DNA of 24,052 nt, taken from assembly GCA_016880395.1 (NCBI GenBank), contig JAEHDN010000083.1, positions 1 through 24,052 of the forward strand. The letters run 5' to 3'. This document shows, piece after piece, positions 1 through 7,378 of this stretch. This stretch comes from Candidatus Eiseniibacteriota bacterium. GTDB taxonomy: Bacteria; Eisenbacteria; RBG-16-71-46; SZUA-252. The notes beneath the pieces were generated by a model that saw only the letters and a list, made by a program, of their open reading frames with translations, did not search any database and was not told the DNA's origin. Made by a program: the position numbers and the translations under genes. Positions within the stretch are counted from its first letter, which is position 1. Every line of letters begins with the position of its first letter.

Positions 1-1000
1 AGCCAATGAAGCGGATGCTCGGCTCGTCGGGCACCATCCGCGGGGTCGTTCCCGAGCCGATCAGGGCGTGGAAGCCGCTGATCGCGCCGCAGGCGATGAC
101 GATGAAGCAGAACGGGAACACCTTCATGCCGGGCAGCACGGGTCCGGACCCGTCGATGTAGGGCGTGATGGCCGGCATCTGGAGCTTCGGGTGGACGATC
201 GCGACACCGACCACGAGGAGCGCGATCGTGCCGATCTTCATGTAGGTCGAGAGGTAGTCACGCGGGCAGAGGAGGAGCCACACGGGGAGCGTCGCCGCGA
301 TGAAGCCGTAAACCGGGAGGATGATCGCGAGCGACTTCGGCGTGAGCGTGAACCAGTGCGCGATCGGCGACGTCACCACCCAGGGTCCGGCGATCACCGC
401 CGCGAGGATGAGCGCCACGCCGATCAGGCTGCCCTCGACCACGCGCCCCGGCCGGATCCGGTACATGTACCAGCCGAACAGGAGCGCGGCGGGGATCGTC
501 ATGGCGACGGTGAACGTGCCCCACGGCGAGTGCGCGAGGGCGTTCACCACGACGATGCCGAGCCCCGCGAGGAGGAGCAGCGTGATGAAGAGAATCGCCG
601 CGGTCGCGGCGCCGTGCGCCACCGATCCGATCTCGCGCCGGACGATCTCCGAGAGCGACGCGGCCCCGTGTCGGACCGAGGCGAAAAGGATGATGAAATC
701 GTGCACCGCTCCGCCGAGCGCGGCGCCGAAGAGGATCCAGAGCGCGCCCGGCAGGTAGCCGAACTGCGCCGCCAGCACCGGGCCGATCAGCGGCCCCGAG
801 GCCGAGATCGCCGCGAAGTGATGGCCGAAGAGGACGAACCGGTTCGTCTTGACGAAGTCGCGGCCGTCCGCCTGCGTCACCGACGGAACGGGGCGGAGCG
901 GATCGAGGCGCGCGACACGGTAGGCGATGAAGGCGCTGTAGTAGCGGTAGGCGAAGGCGAACACCACGATCGCCGCAAGGGGAAGGACCAGCGAGTTCAC
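1..1000 (-). CDS. cstA: Carbon starvation protein CstA family transporter (3' part lies outside the window)
   Basis: This is the N-terminal 333 codons of a polytopic inner-membrane transporter; the reading frame is still open at the left edge. Translation from a GTG at 1000 shows a hydrophobic first helix, then the CstA hallmarks FGHHFAAISASGPLIGPVLAAQ (residues about 58-79, read in two halves), GGAVHDF, and near the edge GAISGFHALIGSGTTPRM. Known family members (E. coli CstA, BtsT) import pyruvate or peptides with a proton during carbon limitation and are roughly 550-700 residues long, so about half is missing. GGGAGG-like purines lie about 13 nt upstream of the GTG and no ATG is nearby, so the start is likely but not certain. 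It follows the small secreted-protein gene by 33 nt and is probably co-transcribed with it. Confidence 0.9.
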   Translation of the reverse strand, partial: MNSLVLPLAAIVVFAFAYRYYSAFIAYRVARLDPLRPVPSVTQADGRDFVKTNRFVLFGHHFAAISASGPLIGPVLAAQFGYLPGALWILFGAALGGAVHDFIILFASVRHGAASLSEIVRREIGSVAHGAATAAILFITLLLLAGLGIVVVNALAHSPWGTFTVAMTIPAALLFGWYMYRIRPGRVVEGSLIGVALILAAVIAGPWVVTSPIAHWFTLTPKSLAIILPVYGFIAATLPVWLLLCPRDYLSTYMKIGTIALLVVGVAIVHPKLQMPAITPYIDGSGPVLPGMKVFPFCFIVIACGAISGFHALIGSGTTPRMVPDEPSIRFIG

Positions 1001-1033
1001 GTGGGTGCGGATCCCTCCCGGCCCGCCGGGACC

Positions 1034-1561
1034 CTAATGGTCGGAGCTCTTGGCCGCAGGCGCGGGGGCCGCGCCGCCCTTGTCCTGGTGCGGCGTCACC
1101 CTGGAGATCACGATCCCCCACGCGTCGGAGCGGTGGTAGACCACGCCCGTGACGTCCACCTTCTTGTGGATGTACGGCAGGAGCGGCTCGTTCGGGTTGC
1201 GGCCGGGCAGCTCGCCGGCCACGAAGTAGATACGGTCGTGCTCGCGATCGTAGATCGCGAGCGTCTGGCCGGACCGCACGCAATCGACCGCGCACTGGAA
1301 GTGCGTAGGACCGATCGACTTCGATCCCGCCTCGAGGAAGCAGGCCGGATCCATCACCTCCCCGACGATCGTCTTGTGCTCTCCTTCGTGCCTGGGCTTC
1401 GCGCCCGTGGCGTGCCCCTCGTGGCCCTCATGCCCGGCGGCTGCCGCGGGCTGCTTGGCCGGCGCGGCCGACTTGGGGGCCTGCGCCCCTCCGGCGCCCA
1501 GCACCGCGAGCGCCGCGATGAGCGCCGGAGCGAGCCGTCGCGATGTCGTTCTCGATGTCAT
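1034..1561 (-). CDS. Secreted His-rich protein with a C-H-C-C domain (paralogue of its upstream neighbour)
   Basis: Function unknown. The 175-residue product starts at the ATG at 1561, preceded by AAGGAG with a 7-nt spacer. This start gives a clean signal peptide (about 1-28, ending GGAQA); longer in-frame starts run into the upstream gene. Next comes an Ala/Pro linker and a His-rich stretch (H44, H47, H50, H58, H62) that could bind metal. The C-terminal domain has C74, H87, C90 and C94 in a C-x12-H-x2-C-x3-C arrangement, then SGQTLAI and a small beta-rich, possibly OB-like segment ending near VTPH. The neighbouring gene encodes the same domain. A periplasmic location is inferred. The Cys/His set could bind metal or form disulfides; a heme CXXCH motif is absent. 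Confidence 0.82.
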   Translation of the reverse strand: MTSRTTSRRLAPALIAALAVLGAGGAQAPKSAAPAKQPAAAAGHEGHEGHATGAKPRHEGEHKTIVGEVMDPACFLEAGSKSIGPTHFQCAVDCVRSGQTLAIYDREHDRIYFVAGELPGRNPNEPLLPYIHKKVDVTGVVYHRSDAWGIVISRVTPHQDKGGAAPAPAAKSSDH

Positions 1562-1590
1562 GCCCTTGCTCCTTCGGCGCCCCGGGTGAC

Positions 1591-2076
1591 CTAGTGCGCC
1601 GCCGCCTTGGCGGCCGAATACGGCTCGATCGAGGCGATCTGGATCGCCATGATTCCGCCTCGCGTGTAGACCTTCCCCTTCACGAGGACCGGCTGCCCGG
1701 CGTAGTCGAGCACGCTCTTGTTGGGATCCTCGCCGGGACGCTCGGCGGCCAGGATGTACACCTTGTTCGTCTTCTTCTCGAGGATGGCGAGCGTCTGGCC
1801 CGACTTGGCGCAGGCGACCATGCACTCCTTGTGCGCTTCGCCCTTCGCCCCGTTGATCACCCAGCAGGACGGGTCGATCACCTCGCCCGTGATGGTCCGC
1901 ACCCCGAGCTTGCCCGACGAGGGCGCGCCCTTCGTCGCCGAGGACGAAGCGGGCTTGGCCGCCGTTGTGGACTTCGCCGCCCCACCCGTCGTGGCCGCCT
2001 TCTCCTGGGCCAGCGCCACCACCGCCGCCATCGTCAGCACGGCCGCCACAACGAGTGCGGCTCTCGACAATCGCAT
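1591..2076 (-). CDS. Secreted small protein with a C-H-C-C domain, first gene of the cstA operon
   Basis: Function unknown. The 161-residue product has a signal peptide (MRLSRAALVV to about A23), an Ala/Ser/Thr/Lys-rich linker (about 24-58) and a C-terminal domain with C71, H82, C85 and C89 (C-x10-H-x2-C-x3-C). The shared framework is GEVIDPSC, SGQTLAI, PGEDPN and GKVYTRG. The ATG at 2076 is preceded by GGGAGG with a 6-nt spacer, a strong ribosome-binding site. It lies 29 nt upstream of its paralogue, and the pair precedes cstA. It lacks the His-rich linker of the second copy, so the two may have diverged after tandem duplication. Its role beside cstA cannot be read from the sequence. Confidence 0.85.
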   Translation of the reverse strand: MRLSRAALVVAAVLTMAAVVALAQEKAATTGGAAKSTTAAKPASSSATKGAPSSGKLGVRTITGEVIDPSCWVINGAKGEAHKECMVACAKSGQTLAILEKKTNKVYILAAERPGEDPNKSVLDYAGQPVLVKGKVYTRGGIMAIQIASIEPYSAAKAAAH

Positions 2077-2286
2077 TCCTTGCCTCCCTTGAATTTACCT
2101 TCGATTGGACCGGTGCCCGGTGTGCCGCAAGGCTACCAGAGCGGCGCCCGCCCCGGCAACCCGCGAGCGCGCCCAGCCCTACCCCGAAACGGCGTCCCGG
2201 GTCCCCGGTGGCGGCGCCCGGAGCCTCTGGTATGATCGGGCGCTTCCCGACATCGTGTCGTCGACGTCCCGTGACCGAGGTGCGCC
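2077..2286. promoter_or_regulatory. Divergent intergenic region with an extended -10 promoter for the aminotransferase
   Basis: This 210-base gap separates the leftward secreted-protein/cstA operon from the rightward aminotransferase. On the plus strand TATGAT at 2231-2236 is preceded directly by TGG, making an extended -10 element (TGn-TATGAT); no good -35 box lies 17 nt upstream, as is usual for extended -10 promoters. Transcription would begin near 2243, leaving about 44 nt of leader. GAGG at 2277-2280 sits 6 nt before the ATG. No comparably clear promoter is visible for the minus strand. Assignment is by eye only. Confidence 0.45.
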
Positions 2287-3585
2287 ATGCCGAGCTTCTC
2301 CCGCCGGAGCGAGCAGATCCCGTTCTCCCCGATTCGAACCATGTTCCGGATGGCGGACGAGATCGAGCGGGCTGGAGGCGGGCACGTGTTCCGCCTGCAC
2401 GTGGGGGATCCGGACTTCGCGCCGCCGCCCCGCGTGGTCGAGGCGGCCTGTGAGGCGCTCCGCCAGGGGAAGACGCACTACGCTCCGAGCGTGGGCCTGG
2501 AAGAGCTCCGGGCGAAGCTCGCCGAGAAGGCGCGGAGCCGGAACGGCCTCGCCGCGACGACGGAACAGGTCATCGTCACGCCCGGATCGACCCAGGCCCT
2601 CTTCGCCTCGATGGAGCTGATGCTCGGTCCCGGCGACGAGATCCTGCTCCCCGCGATCTACTGGCCGAACTACGTGCAGCAGGTGCTCCTCATCGGCGCG
2701 CGCCCGCGGTTCTATCCGCTCGGCCGCGGCTATCAGCCCGATCTTGGCGCGATCAAGGAGCAGGTCGGCGAGCGAACCCGCGCGATCCTCCTCAACAGTC
2801 CGAGCAATCCGACCGGCGCCGTGTTCCCCGAGGCGACGCTGCGCGCCTTCCACGACCTCGCCCTCGAACGCGATCTCTGGATCCTGAGCGACGAGGCGTA
2901 CGAGGATTTCGTCTTCGGCGGCGCGCACGTGTCGCCGGGGTCTTTCGAGCGCGATCTCCCGGAGGAAAAGCGGCGCGTGTTCACCCTCTTCACATTCTCG
3001 AAGTCCTACGCGATGACGGGACTCCGTGTCGCGTGCATCGTCGCCCCCTCGGCGCGGGCGGCCACGATGCTGCGCAAGGTGCAGGAGCCACTCGTGGCCA
3101 GCTCGGGCACTCCGGTTCAGTGGGGATCCCTCGTCGCGCTGGACGCGAGCGAGCGCCCCGGCATCGAGCGCATGCGCGACGCCTACCGCCGACGTCGCGA
3201 TCTCGCGGTGTCCATTCTCCAGCCGGCCGGGCTCGCCGACTACATACCCGAAGGCGCCTTCTACATCATGGCCGATATCTCCTCGACCGGCCTCACGGGG
3301 GACGAGTTCGCCCTTCGGCTCCTTCGCGAGGAGGGGGTCGCCGTCGCTCCCGGCTCGGGCTTCGCCCTCGTCCCCGAATACGGGCCGGACGGCACTCTCC
3401 GGGCGGAGCCCACTTCGTCCGGCGCACCGGAATACCCAACGCATCCCGGAGCACGCCATCGCGTTCGCATCGCCTTCTGCGTCTCCGACGAGGAGCTTCG
3501 CGAGGGGCTCGAGCGCACGGTGCGGCTGGTTGAAAGACTTCGCCACGGCACTCCCGCTCCCGCCGCAGCCCGTCAGACCGCCTAA
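2287..3585 (+). CDS. Class I/II PLP-dependent aminotransferase (aspartate aminotransferase-like)
   Basis: This is a fold-type I aminotransferase of 432 residues, expected in the cytoplasm, transferring an amino group from an amino acid to a 2-oxo acid. Visible hallmarks are LHVGDPDF near the N-terminus, THYAPSVGLEELR, the PGSTQA cofactor-phosphate region, NSPSNPTGAVF, SDEAYEDFVF, and the Schiff-base lysine K239 in TFSKSYAMTGLRVA. A charged, Pro-rich insert lies just before the C-terminal HRVRIAFCVSDEELREGLERT segment, making the protein slightly longer than typical 390-400-residue relatives. The amino-acid substrate cannot be assigned from sequence alone. The ATG at 2287 has GAGG 6 nt upstream. 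It is monocistronic by position, with 142 nt to the next gene. Confidence 0.93.
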   Translation: MPSFSRRSEQIPFSPIRTMFRMADEIERAGGGHVFRLHVGDPDFAPPPRVVEAACEALRQGKTHYAPSVGLEELRAKLAEKARSRNGLAATTEQVIVTPGSTQALFASMELMLGPGDEILLPAIYWPNYVQQVLLIGARPRFYPLGRGYQPDLGAIKEQVGERTRAILLNSPSNPTGAVFPEATLRAFHDLALERDLWILSDEAYEDFVFGGAHVSPGSFERDLPEEKRRVFTLFTFSKSYAMTGLRVACIVAPSARAATMLRKVQEPLVASSGTPVQWGSLVALDASERPGIERMRDAYRRRRDLAVSILQPAGLADYIPEGAFYIMADISSTGLTGDEFALRLLREEGVAVAPGSGFALVPEYGPDGTLRAEPTSSGAPEYPTHPGARHRVRIAFCVSDEELREGLERTVRLVERLRHGTPAPAAARQTA

Positions 3586-3727
3586 CAGATTTGCCCCCAG
3601 GGGTTAAGTCCCCCATCAGGTAGCTCCCACTACTACCTACGTATCACTATCCCAATACCTCAGTACCGTATTTCAGCAGTTTGACTTAGCCGACAATGTG
3701 AATGATTTCACATGGAGGAGTTGCCTC
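3586..3727 (+). promoter_or_regulatory. AT-rich leader/promoter region of the cytochrome operon
   Basis: This 142-base gap is clearly richer in A and T than its surroundings, especially about 3620-3715. It contains AGGTAG (3618-3623) and CTACCT (3633-3638), able to form a 6-bp stem around a 9-base loop, and repeated TAC/GTAT words between 3630 and 3672 (TACCTACGTAT, TACCTCAGTACCGTAT). TTGACT at 3681-3686 is a good -35 candidate, but no convincing -10 is seen 16-18 nt downstream. GGAGG at 3714-3718 sits 9 nt before the ATG at 3728. The repeated words could be a regulator site; the regulator is unknown. Confidence 0.4.
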
Positions 3728-4807
3728 ATGCCGTGCACCGGAAATCGTCGTCCAGCAACCAGCGGAACCGCCCTTGGGCGGGGCGCGGCCGGGCTGGCGC
3801 TCGTTTTCCTGACCGGCGCAGCCCCCGCCCCCAAGCTCGCCACCTCCCAGCTCGCTGTCTGGGGCTTCCGCGCTGGCACCAGCTTCAACCAGCCGCGCGG
3901 CATCGCCTTCGACACCGCCCGGGGCGAGATCGTCGTGGCGAACACCGGCGCAGGCTCGGTCGACGTCTTCACGGTCGGTGGGCGCCCCCTCGACCGGTTC
4001 CAGATCACCGACCGCAAGCCGGACGGATCCTCCGTTCCCGGCGTCCCCCGCTGCGTGGCCGTTGCGCGGGACGGACGCTACCTCGTCGTCGACAACCTCG
4101 CCGACGGCGTCACGATCATCGACCGACGCGGCCGTCCCGCTGGGCGGCTGGACCTGCCCTCCACCGTGCGCGGCCCCGCAAGCGCGCTGCACGTCCTCCC
4201 GAACGGAGACGTGCTGGTGGGAGGGCCCCCCAAGGACGATCGGGTCTACCGCTTCGATGCGAAGGGGATCCTCCTCTCGACCTGGGGCGAGCGGGGCGCC
4301 GCGCCTGGCCGACTCGACGGGATCACCGCGATCGCGACGCTGCCGAGCGGTGACGTGGTGGTCGCCTGCGCGAACACGCCGCTCGCGGTCCAGATCTTCT
4401 CCGCCGACGGCGTCTATGGCCGCGGCTTCGGAATCCACGACATCGGTCCCGGCAACTTCTCACTCCCGTCGGGAATCGCCGTCACCCCTGACGGCCGCAT
4501 CTGGGTCGCGGACGAGATCCGCATGAACCTCCAGGTCTTCGACTCCCAGGGCGTCTACGTGGGCGCCTTCGGGGGCATGGGCATCTCGCTTGGATCCTTT
4601 TCCTACCCCAGCGCCCTCGCCGGCGACGGAGGTCGGCTCCTGGCCGTCACCGATCGAGAGGCGGGTCGCTTTCAGGTCCTGCACATCAACGACAACGAAG
4701 GAGGTGAGGGTTCGGAAACGAAATCCGCAGTCGGTTCCTCCGCTCGCGATCCCGTCGAGTCTCCGCGGGCGGCACCTGCATTCACCCAGAAAGGGGAAAC
4801 GCCATGA
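3728..4807 (+). CDS. Secreted NHL-repeat (six-bladed beta-propeller) protein, first gene of the cytochrome operon
   Basis: The 359-residue product has an N-terminal signal peptide (basic GNRRP, then GAAGLALVFLTGAAPA) and repeating blades of about 45 residues typical of NHL propellers: FNQPRGIAFD, PRCVAVARDGRYLVVDN, LDGITAIATLPSGDVVVA, FSLPSGIAVTPDGRIWVADE and FSYPSALAGDG. No heme motif is present. I chose the ATG at 3728 over one 30 nt upstream because it has GGAGG 9 nt before it and starts directly at the signal peptide. The stop overlaps the next start in an ATGA junction, implying coupling to the OmcS-like cytochrome. Propeller proteins accompany extracellular cytochrome genes in other bacteria; a scaffold or assembly role is inferred, not shown. 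Confidence 0.82.
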   Translation: MPCTGNRRPATSGTALGRGAAGLALVFLTGAAPAPKLATSQLAVWGFRAGTSFNQPRGIAFDTARGEIVVANTGAGSVDVFTVGGRPLDRFQITDRKPDGSSVPGVPRCVAVARDGRYLVVDNLADGVTIIDRRGRPAGRLDLPSTVRGPASALHVLPNGDVLVGGPPKDDRVYRFDAKGILLSTWGERGAAPGRLDGITAIATLPSGDVVVACANTPLAVQIFSADGVYGRGFGIHDIGPGNFSLPSGIAVTPDGRIWVADEIRMNLQVFDSQGVYVGAFGGMGISLGSFSYPSALAGDGGRLLAVTDREAGRFQVLHINDNEGGEGSETKSAVGSSARDPVESPRAAPAFTQKGETP

Positions 4808-5838
4808 ACCGGTTGGTGATGTTCGCGCTCGTGGGCGCTCTGTGCGCCTTCGCGACACCCGCCGTGGCGGGCGACTGGCACAGCGGAGCGACCCTCATAT
4901 GCGCCGACTGCCACCTGATGCACGGCAGCCAGGAGCATGCGTACACGTCCGGCGGTCTCTTCGTATCTGTCGGCCCGAACGCACCGTACGAGTATTTGCT
5001 GCGCAACGAGACCAACGATCTGTGCCTGAGCTGCCATGACAACCAGTCCTTCGCGCCGGACGTCTTCGGCAACAACGGCGGCGTTCAGATGAACCGGCGA
5101 GGCGGGGGTCTCAATGCGGACCCGGCTCACCGGACGAACGATCCGGGCTATGACGAGATGGACGGCCACACCCTGTGGACGACCGCCACGGCTCCGGGCG
5201 GCACGTGGGTCCCGCCGCACGCGGACGGCCTCGAGTGCACGGACTGCCACGCGCAGCACGGCCACGTCGCCACGCAGTACCGGAACCTCAAGAACACCGG
5301 CAGCCGCACCCTGACCTACGCGACCGGTACGAACGACGGAACGAAGGACGTCTATCAGCGCGTCCTTCGCGGCTACTCCGATGCGGACATCGATTACAAC
5401 GAGCCCTCCACAACGGCGAGCGCCTATGGTCAGTGGTGCACGCTGTGCCACACGACGTTCCATGGCTCGGGCGGCTCGGCGAACATGGGCGGCGCGAGCG
5501 GCGGCGATCCGTCGGGCGCGCTGGCGGCCCCGTGGGTGCGCCATCCGACCGCGGACGTCAACATCGGCTGGGCTCCGACACGGACCTACTACTCCAGCCT
5601 CCCGCAGTTCAACAGCCACACGAACCGCGTGAAGGTGATGGACTCCCAGGGCCTCTGGGACGGGACCGCCGCCGACAACACGGTGACACCGTCCTGCTTC
5701 AGCTGCCATCGTTCGCATGGCACGAAGAACGGGTTTGGATTGATTTACATGTCGGGCACGGGTACGGTGACCGAGGATGGCGATGCCGGCACGCAGGTGA
5801 AGGACATGTGCCGTCAGTGCCACACCCAAGGCGCCTGA
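4804..5838 (+). CDS. OmcS-like hexaheme c-type cytochrome, candidate extracellular nanowire subunit
   Basis: The 344-residue product has a signal peptide (about 1-22, ending TPAVAG) and six CXXCH heme motifs at C33, C74, C145, C212, C298 and C336. Order, spacing and flanks match my memory of Geobacter sulfurreducens OmcS: HSG then CxxCHxMH near the N-terminus, CxxCHxxHG followed by LKNTG at the third heme, AYGQ-WCTLCHTTFH followed by VRHP at the fourth, SCFSCHRSHG at the fifth, and a sixth motif almost at the C-terminus. In OmcS the His just after the first CXXCH ligates a heme of the neighbouring subunit; the equivalent here is H40. Other candidate axial His are H152, H220, H247 and H305. 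OmcS is longer (about 430 residues), so loops are trimmed. Polymerisation is inferred. Translation is coupled to the upstream gene (ATGA). Confidence 0.9.
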   Translation: MNRLVMFALVGALCAFATPAVAGDWHSGATLICADCHLMHGSQEHAYTSGGLFVSVGPNAPYEYLLRNETNDLCLSCHDNQSFAPDVFGNNGGVQMNRRGGGLNADPAHRTNDPGYDEMDGHTLWTTATAPGGTWVPPHADGLECTDCHAQHGHVATQYRNLKNTGSRTLTYATGTNDGTKDVYQRVLRGYSDADIDYNEPSTTASAYGQWCTLCHTTFHGSGGSANMGGASGGDPSGALAAPWVRHPTADVNIGWAPTRTYYSSLPQFNSHTNRVKVMDSQGLWDGTAADNTVTPSCFSCHRSHGTKNGFGLIYMSGTGTVTEDGDAGTQVKDMCRQCHTQGA

Positions 5839-5858
5839 TCCCGCATGACGTAGTTCGT

Positions 5859-5886
5859 GGGCCGGTCCCCTTCCGGGGGCCGGCCC
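5859..5886 (+). promoter_or_regulatory. Strong RNA hairpin after the OmcS-like gene
   Basis: GGGCCGGTCCCC (5859-5870) and GGGGGCCGGCCC (5875-5886) form a 12-bp stem with one G-U pair and a TTCC loop. It lies 20 nt after the stop of the hexaheme gene and about 37 nt before the next start. No T-tract follows, so it is not a canonical intrinsic terminator. It could protect the 3' end of the upstream message or attenuate transcription, either of which would favour the filament subunit over downstream genes. Confidence 0.6.
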
Positions 5887-5923
5887 GCCTGTTCGAACGC
5901 AGCAAGCCACGGTTGGAGTGAGC

Positions 5924-7378
5924 GTGGACGCGACCTTCGAAGTGCGGGACAAGGAAGCCGGTTGCTGCCCTCGGCGCGGCCCCGCAGCGGCGTTCACGCT
6001 GGGAATGCTCTCGGTAACTCTCCTCGTTTCGTCGGTCGCGCTCGCCGCGTCCCTTTCTCGTCCCTCGCGATCCTCCAGCGCCCTCCAGGAAGTCCTCGAT
6101 CGCGGCCCGCACGCTGGCGAATGCGAGCGGTGCCACACCTCGCACGGAGGGGATCTGCCGCAGGAATACGCGCTGGTCGGGCCGGACGACAACTCGCTCT
6201 GCGCGAAGTGCCACACGGAGCCCTGGAAGGGGGGCAGCTACGGGGATATCTGGTCCTATGCACGGTCGTCGCACGGCGTCGACCCCGCGACGGTGTGGCC
6301 CGGTCCCTCGCCGCCCGCGCGCACGGAGCCCTCGGCCGCCGGAAAGTGCCTCAACTGCCACGATCCGCACGGCTGGACCGACAACCTGGGCGACATCCCT
6401 CACCTCGGGCTCGCGCGCGAGGAGGCGCTCTGCCTTCGCTGCCACGACGGCGGCCCGGCGACGACGATCGTCTCGATCGACTTCGCCAAGCCGCACGCAC
6501 ACCCCGCCGGCCTCGTGGCGGGCGTCCACAAGGGAGCGTCGGAGAGCTTCCCCACCGACTTCGGCGCGGCGCCGGAGAACCGCCGCCACGCGGAGTGCGA
6601 GGACTGCCACAACCCGCACATCGCCCACCGCGACGAAAGCGGACCGCCGACCGCGCCCGATCTCTCCCGGCGTAATCTCGGCGTGAGCCGGGTTCGTCCC
6701 GAGAGCGCGCCCGCAGGCGTCCCCCGGACGTTCACGTTCTTCGCCGGAGCGGACACGGTGAGCACGCCGGTGGCCGAGTACCAGCTCTGCTACAAGTGCC
6801 ACTCGTCCTGGACCGTACAGCCGGGGGGCCAGACGAACCTCGCCGCGGCACTGAACACGTCCAATCCCTCGTACCATCCCGTCGAGGCTCAGGGCCGCGA
6901 CCAGACGATCCACCTCGGTGCGTTCGCGCCGGGATGGTCCACGTCCTCGCTCACCGCATGCGGGGACTGTCACGGAAGCGACTACGAAGGAAGCCGCGGT
7001 GTCCATGGGTCGAGTTACGAATACATCCTAAAGAAGCCCTACACGCCCTCCCCGCTCCCCCGCATGATGGGCTCCGACGAGAGCTGCTTCTCGTGTCATT
7101 CCTACGAGGTCTATGCGAATGGAAGCGCGTCGGAGTCCGTGCAAGGCGAATCCCGATTCAACGCCCCGGGAACGACCGTGGGCCACGCGGGGCACGTCGG
7201 GAGCCACGACGTGCCCTGCGGCGCCTGCCACGTCACGCACGGGTCGCCCACGCAGCCGCACCTGATCGTCACGGGCCGTATCCCCGGGATCGTCTCCTAC
7301 ACGGAGACGCCGACCGGGGGCACGTGCACGGCGACGTGCCACGGCCCAGCAACTTACGCCGCGAACTATGCGCGATGA
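5924..7378 (+). CDS. Secreted decaheme c-type cytochrome (MtrA-like conduit candidate)
   Basis: Counting from the GTG at 5924 the product has 484 residues: a basic N-terminus, a hydrophobic segment (TLGMLSVTLLVSSVALAAS, about 25-43) acting as a signal peptide, then nine CXXCH motifs at C67, C93, C142, C170, C225, C289, C346, C388 and C432, plus a tenth, unusual CX3CH (CTATCH) at C468-H473. The GTG at 5924 has GGAG with a 5-nt spacer; a GTG 6 nt earlier is the alternative. The gene overlaps the following beta-barrel gene by 11 bp. A decaheme protein coupled to a barrel matches the logic of porin-cytochrome conduits (MtrA with MtrB), where the cytochrome sits inside the porin and moves electrons across the outer membrane. 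Heme count resembles MtrA, but the chain is longer and heme spacing is irregular. Confidence 0.87.
   Translation: MDATFEVRDKEAGCCPRRGPAAAFTLGMLSVTLLVSSVALAASLSRPSRSSSALQEVLDRGPHAGECERCHTSHGGDLPQEYALVGPDDNSLCAKCHTEPWKGGSYGDIWSYARSSHGVDPATVWPGPSPPARTEPSAAGKCLNCHDPHGWTDNLGDIPHLGLAREEALCLRCHDGGPATTIVSIDFAKPHAHPAGLVAGVHKGASESFPTDFGAAPENRRHAECEDCHNPHIAHRDESGPPTAPDLSRRNLGVSRVRPESAPAGVPRTFTFFAGADTVSTPVAEYQLCYKCHSSWTVQPGGQTNLAAALNTSNPSYHPVEAQGRDQTIHLGAFAPGWSTSSLTACGDCHGSDYEGSRGVHGSSYEYILKKPYTPSPLPRMMGSDESCFSCHSYEVYANGSASESVQGESRFNAPGTTVGHAGHVGSHDVPCGACHVTHGSPTQPHLIVTGRIPGIVSYTETPTGGTCTATCHGPATYAANYAR

Noticed and set aside
68..1594. A 508-codon plus-strand frame over the cstA region
   Set aside because: Its translation is Arg/Asp/Glu-rich low complexity typical of a GC-rich shadow frame; the minus strand encodes recognisable CstA and two secreted proteins.
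2077..2105. A TAAATT-like -10 box for the leftward secreted-protein operon
   Set aside because: It would place the transcription start on the Shine-Dalgarno sequence itself, and no -35 partner is visible.
2179..3546. A 455-codon minus-strand frame opposite the aminotransferase
   Set aside because: The plus strand has a complete PLP-enzyme signature including the Schiff-base lysine; the antisense product shows no family features.
3710..3727. A possible sigma-54 promoter (TGG...TTGC) before the NHL gene
   Set aside because: The GG to GC distance is too short for a -24/-12 element, and the GGAGG is better explained as the ribosome-binding site.
5859..5886. An intrinsic terminator after the OmcS-like gene
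   Set aside because: The stem is strong but no T-tract follows, and the downstream genes continue the operon, so I list it only as a hairpin.
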